Positions 59,615-64,000 of a stretch of 64,000 nt of DNA are shown here, one piece after another. Every line of letters starts with the position of its first letter. Positions within the stretch are counted from its first letter, which is position 1. A program made the translations under genes and the position numbers. The notes under the pieces were generated by a model that saw only the letters and a list, made by a program, of their open reading frames with translations, was not told where the DNA came from and searched no databases. The stretch is from positions 1,736,001 to 1,800,000 of the forward strand of contig JAGVVL010000017.1 of assembly GCA_018287875.1 (NCBI GenBank). Reading direction: 5' to 3'. The stretch is from Nigrospora sphaerica (Eukaryota > Ascomycota > Sordariomycetes > Amphisphaeriales > Apiosporaceae).

Positions 59615-62150
59615 CTATTCCTGGCCGTAGATGACGTCGGCCAGGCGGCTCTCGGGCAGGACGGCCAGCTTGGTGACGGCGCCGGCGCGGACCTCGCCCT
59701 CGACGGTGGTGTTGCGGGGGGCCCAGACCTTGAAGCGGGCGGCCCAGGTGTCGGGCCAGGCGGCCAGGAGGCGGATGTCGTCGCCGACGAAGGTCTGGAC
59801 GAGCTGCTCGTGCAGGCCGATGGCGGCGGCGCCGTAGTGGTTGAAGTCGGGGGTCCAGTCGAAGTTGGGCCCCTTGAAGGCCGGGAACTTGCAGACGTCG
59901 CTGTCGCGGAAGCGCTCCTCGGTCATGCGCGTCGCGTTGGCCGTCAGCCCGAGGCGCGCGAGCCAGATGACGTCCTGGTTCCAGCCCTTGTTGCCGTGGC
60001 CCGCCTGCGTCTCCGTGTCGTACAGGTACGTGTTGATGGCCGTCGTCAGGTTCGGCCGCCCCAGCCCGTACTCGGCCCACGGGAAGACGGGGTACAGCTG
60101 CGGCGTCTCGCTGTTCTGCACCCGCGTGTACGCCAGCGCCGGCGCGATGCACAGGTGGCCCTGCTGCATGCGCAGCGGCGTCTCGGGCACCGTCGCCAGG
60201 TAACGCGTGTAGTGCGTCCGGTTCTCGAGCCGGAACTCGCCCACGGCCAGGAGGTCCGTCAGCAGCTTGCGCAGCCCCGACACGGTCGAGGCCGGGTTGT
60301 ACGCCTCCTTGTACGTCTCGGCCCCCGAGGCCGGGTACAGAACCAGCGTCTCGTTGCCGTAGTAGCCCGACAGTTGGTAGGGCACGCGCGTCTGCATCTG
60401 CTTGCGGTAGTACTTGTCGTACCACGCCAGCTGGTACTCGATGAAGTCGAGGTACGGCGTGATGTCCATGCCCGAGTACATGTTGGCCTGCAGGATCATG
60501 TCGGCGAACTCACTGCGTCATCCACCGTCAGCGCGTCTTTCTCTCCTCCGCGTGCGCACGAGCACGACGTGCCGTGCACCGGCTGCTACTCACTTGGCCG
60601 TCTCCTGCAGGTGGTTGAGCCACACGTTCCAGAGCTCGCCGTCGGGGAAGTAGTCGGGCCGCGGGATGGGGTTCTCGTCGTCGTGCCAGTTGCCGTTGTA
60701 CTCGAACGCGTTGGACAGCCCCGTGTTGTCGATCTGCTCGAGGAAGTAGGCGGCGTCGATGTTTTGGTAGTGCTGGCCCCGGATCAAGGCGTTGGGCGTG
60801 ATGCGCTTGTAAAAGTCGAACTGCGCCTTCATGAGATCAAAGTCGCCGGTGCGGAGCAGCGGCCAGTACAGCAGCCTCTGGTTCTGCGCCGTGAAAGTCC
60901 CGCCGCCCCAGCGCCGGTGGTCGGGCGTAAAGGCCCGGCCCTTGTTTACGAAGACGGGGTCAAAGGTGAAGGTGGCGCCGTTGAACTTGGTCGGCCACTC
61001 CCCAAAGGCGTTGCAACCCATCATGTACCGCCAAAGCTGGTAGTTCTTGCCAATCTGGTAGCCCGGATCCTCGGGCCCGGCGTCTTCGTTGATGATGATG
61101 TACGAGCGGTCCCAATACTGGTGCCACCACGCCATCGACGCCTCCTGGGAGTTCGTCAGGGCCGTGCTGGCGACCTCTGTCAGCCGGGAAAGCCACTCTT
61201 CATGGCTCTTGGTCTGGTTTTGGTACAGGGCGATGCCAATGTTGTACGACCTTTGCGGCGTGGGCGCCACCAGGTTCCAGGCCTTGTATGTCGTGTTGAC
61301 GTAGTGTCCCGACGTGATGTTCCCGGGCTGCAGTTCGGGGGATCGCACCCAGAGGCCGAACTCGAGAGGGATTAGTGCCCAAACACCACGGACCGAAAAG
61401 CGGACGGCTTACCTCGTTGTTGCGCATAGGGTTATACAGCTTGTCGTCGTACTCCTGCAGCCCCTGCTGGGCCAGCTGGAAGTTCCACAGGTCCAGCTTC
61501 TCATTGCGGTGGCTCATAAGCACACCCCCCTCGTGGAAGTCGATGGCGTCGGCGTACGTTGTGCCGTTGGGCACCTTGGAGGTGTAAATACCCCAGGAGC
61601 CCTGGTTGCGCTCCTCGCCCACCATCTGGCGGTCCTTGTACCGCCAGTTCTCGTAGGCCAGATTGACCGAAATGGGCTGCGGGCTGTCCACCTCAACATG
61701 AATCACCGGGTTGAAGACGTCAACCCAGATCTTGGCCGTGGAGTTGTCGTGGCCGGTATAGAGAACATGGCCGTCGTTGATGACGAGGCGCTGCTCCCAG
61801 AAACCCTCCCCTACAGCAAAAGGGTTCGGGTCGAAGGTGAGCCTGACGCGACCGAGCTTCAGCAGCGAATTGTTCTCGTCAAAGGTGCCGCTCTTGGCGA
61901 TGTAGAAGAGGATGGTTCCTAAAGAAGATCAATAAGACGTCGCCTGCGCGCCGTGGTCTTCACGCCGGTACTGACCGTTCTCCGACCACGTATTGAGTCC
62001 TATATCGCCTCCTCCGACAGGCATAGAGTCGGCCGAAAAGTTGGCGCCCGGGCTGTCCCACACCACGTCATAGGACGAAGGGAGAGTGATGGCAGCCGTC
62101 GGGGCGACGAGCGCCAGCAGGAGCAGGGGCACCCGCAGTAACGAGGCCAT
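59615..62150 (-). CDS. Secreted large glycosidase-like protein (DUF5703/six-hairpin type)
   Basis: Secreted protein of 781 aa, probably acting on plant or fungal polysaccharide. Exons (minus order) are 62150-61976, 61918-61413, 61360-60594 and 60512-59615, and the three introns (57, 52 and 81 nt) all keep frame. Residues 1-20 form a signal peptide (SLLRVPLLLLALVAPTAA). The N-terminal domain (about 21-260) starts SYDVVWDSPG, then SMPVGGGDIGLNTW, the pattern of the DUF5703 domain and of GH95-like enzymes. The C-terminal half (about 300-680) looks like an alpha/alpha six-hairpin fold, rich in Trp, Tyr and acidic residues (WWHQYWDRSYIIIN, NYQLWRYMMGCNAFGEWP, GWNQDVIWLARLGL). Several N-x-T/S sites are present. 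The exact substrate is unknown; naming it a fucosidase would go beyond the evidence. Confidence 0.85.
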
Positions 62151-62234
62151 GGTCACAGGTAGGTCTTGGCCGATGAGAGGTAGCCAGCTGCGGCGGACAG
62201 TCCAGCCACGGTAGCTGCGGAGGTACCAAAGCTC

Positions 62235-62240
62235 TTATAC
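62235..62240 (-). promoter_or_regulatory. TATA-like element of the DUF5703-type gene
   Basis: The minus strand reads tgtataag about 85-90 bases before the ATG at 62150, a TATA variant (TATAAG) at a plausible distance. Confidence 0.4.
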
Positions 62241-62903
62241 ACCGCCAGAAGCATGACATCGTGACGTGCGGGGACCGCAAGGGGCCAGGGTGATGAACAC
62301 AGCATGAGAGCTACGATAGCTGGACTGTCGTTATTGCTACGGCCATTTCCGGCTCGCTGCCGGGGGCCAAGGCGGGCTTCCTGGCCTGTTTTCGGCTGGT
62401 TCGCCGGCGTGTCTCCAGGTCCAGGGTATCTCGGATGCGCGCTCCCACGAGCGCCGAGATAGAGGTGAGCATGGCTAATCCAAATCAAGAATGAACACCA
62501 ACTGCCTCCACTCTTTACCCCGCGGGGAACCACAACACTCGCATCGAGTATGTTGCCCATGGTGACCCGGGCATCTTGGAAGTCCTTGGCACATGATGCT
62601 CGTTCATTTGGGCACTGTAGCCGGTACTCGCTCGAGGGGCTAGGAAGCTCAGCGGCATCAATGCTGCGTCAGTGGCGATAGACAAAAATCCATCAGCTTC
62701 AAGCCTTTACTTGAAATACGCCACCAGCCTTCTCTCGGCATAGCCTTAGGTGGGGGGAAACGAACTGCATATGCCACTGTCTATTCTGACCCCCCCCCCC
62801 CCCCCCCGTTCCTCCAAGATGACACAAACCGACTTGGAAAGGAAGAAAGCGAGCAAGAAGGGGCGGGTATCGAAGCAGGGTGGACGGGCCGCGCATCCCG
62901 AAA
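62241..62903. other. Intergenic with an 18-base poly-C run
   Basis: About 660 bases between the DUF5703-type gene and the Smr gene stop. A homopolymer of 18 C lies at 62790-62807. No gene seen. Confidence 0.55.
62790..62807 (+). repeat. Poly-C homopolymer (18 nt)
   Basis: Uninterrupted run of 18 C in non-coding DNA downstream of the Smr-domain gene; the length may be uncertain in the assembly. Confidence 0.9.
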
Positions 62904-64000
62904 TCAGCGCTTTCTTCCAGTGACCAGAAATCTTCCAGTGAGGACTTCGACACGCCAGCCATCGGCAACGAGTGCCTTACACACGTTACTCCGGAGACGG
63001 GACCTGCCATCTGCACTATGACGGCCGATTCCAGTCACCACGGTAAACCCATCCCTCGCCTTGCGTACTCTCTCTTCCCCCAGGCTGTTCCACCATGACC
63101 AGACACGGCTCAGGGCAATGTTGACACCATCTTGGACCGTCACTCCGTGGAGGTCGATTTGATCCTTCGTGCTGGTCTGGTCGACGCGGTATTCCGCCTC
63201 GGCGCTCAGGGCTTGGCGGTGGGCTCTGGCCTCTTCCCGGGCTCGTTCAGAATAGAACCCCATTGCCTGCCTGAACAAGGGATCTGACCGACCCCTCCTG
63301 GAGGCCGCAGCGGCTGAGCTATACGCATGGTCCCTCAAAGCGGCCGAGTTGGTGGTTTGCGTTATGGCCGACTTCAGGTTGGTAGGTGGATTCCAGGCGA
63401 GAACCTTGCCGCTGGCTACAACCGACTGGCTTGCTTGTGCTGCAGGTTTGGCTCTCAAGGTACCTGCTGTGTCGCTCGAGACGAGTTCATCATCTGCCAG
63501 CGACGACGCAACGTTGTAGGGGATGTCAAATTTCAGATACGTGGGCTTCTCGTAGTAATCACCCAGGATCTTGACGATGTCCCCGGCATGGTCTCGATGA
63601 GCAGTCATTTCCAAAACAGAAAGGATGTGTTCTCGTGGCACCCAAGGAAAGGTTTTCGTCAGTTCCTCCTGGGCGCTCAGAAGTCTCGCCGAGAGCTGGA
63701 CCTCGTAGCCAACACTGTTATAGTTGGCTATAACCTGAACGATGGCCGCCCCCATGGACGCACCATGCTGGTGGTAGATGGACGATGCCTCAGCCTCGGG
63801 CAGATTTAAGCGCTCAGCCAGGTAGGCCACATTCCCTTAGCCTGCCGGTTAGCCGCGTCGGTAAGGATGGAAGAGAGTATGGAAGATGAGCGTACGTCGA
63901 TTGGTTTCGTCTATTGAGCCCAGGTCCCCGGGTGCATCAGTGGGGACCGGGCTCTTTGGTTCAGGAGAACGGACAGCGGGCTTCTTCTTCTTCTTGCCCT
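62904..64000 (-). CDS. Smr-domain protein with DUF1771 (Cue2-like), 5' part beyond window
   Basis: Putative nucleic-acid endonuclease of the Smr family. Exons seen are 64000-63896 (partial) and 63835-62904. The intron starts gtacgc; the acceptor must be ctaag at 63836, because the nearer cggcag would leave an in-frame TAA. Joined residues read ETNR-RNVAYLAERLNLPEAEAS, a helical CUE-like or HTH segment. Then come DUF1771 (about RSDPLFRQAMGFYSERARE...AHRQALSAEAEYR) and the Smr domain with the catalytic-type motif IDLHGVTV, and the TGIGRHSADG loop near the C-terminus. Yeast Cue2 and animal NONU-1, which cut mRNA at stalled ribosomes, have this order; orthology here is inference. The visible N-terminal part begins with poly-Lys. 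The start codon lies right of the window. Confidence 0.88.

Noticed and set aside
59570..61375. 601-codon plus-strand open frame
   Set aside because: It is the antisense shadow of the DUF5703-type gene; Val/Gly/Arg-rich composition is an artefact of G/C-ending codons on the other strand.

Overview
The window is nuclear DNA from a filamentous ascomycete, most likely a Sordariomycete of the Sordariales type. The evidence is intron-bearing genes with short GT-AG introns (44 to 134 nt), strongly G/C-ending codons, and a gene set typical of that group: a proteinase K-like protease, a HET-domain protein, a rhodopsin-domain membrane protein, fungal RSC and Mediator subunits, and secreted glycosidases. 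Gene models were built by hand by joining open frames across splice sites and checking that phase and family conservation both hold. No rRNA, tRNA, intact transposon or CRISPR array was found.

Layout from left to right: the 3' part of a subtilisin (1-838, cut by the window edge); a CTR86/ataxin-10 homologue (2485-5460, +); a disordered protein (5741-7120, -) divergent from an RSC9-like chromatin remodeller subunit (8000-10893, +); exocyst SEC3 (12592-17001, +); a possible frame-shifted small gene (17975-18300, -); a secreted DUF3237 protein (19434-20056, -); a 4.3 kb gene-poor stretch; fructose-1,6-bisphosphatase (24339-25489, +); a DUF1295 membrane reductase-like protein (25794-26890, -); an anion-cation symporter-type MFS permease (28555-30210, +); a GH47 alpha-1,2-mannosidase (30956-32754, -); the RAD10/ERCC1 repair subunit (35482-36690, -); a cytochrome P450 (38387-40043, -); a rhodopsin-domain membrane protein (42993-44529, +); Mediator subunit 13 (45140-49683, -) divergent from the nucleolar WD protein ENP2/NOL10 (51020-53249, +); a small single-pass membrane protein (53434-53961, -); a HET-domain protein (55627-57543, -); an unrecognised multi-pass membrane protein (58184-58969, +); a secreted DUF5703-like large glycosidase (59615-62150, -); and an Smr-domain protein running off the right edge (62904-64000, -).

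Most genes are housekeeping: transcription, chromatin, DNA repair, ribosome biogenesis, secretion and gluconeogenesis. They are interspersed with lifestyle genes (protease, glycosidases, permease, P450, HET). I see no operon-like or biosynthetic gene cluster logic. The points most worth a second look are the three-frame coding trace at 17975-18300, the unrecognised membrane protein at 58184-58969, the SQ repeat cluster in the ERCC1 homologue, a 2A-like motif inside the ataxin-10 homologue, a GC-AG intron in the mannosidase, and consecutive tiny exons in the rhodopsin-domain gene.
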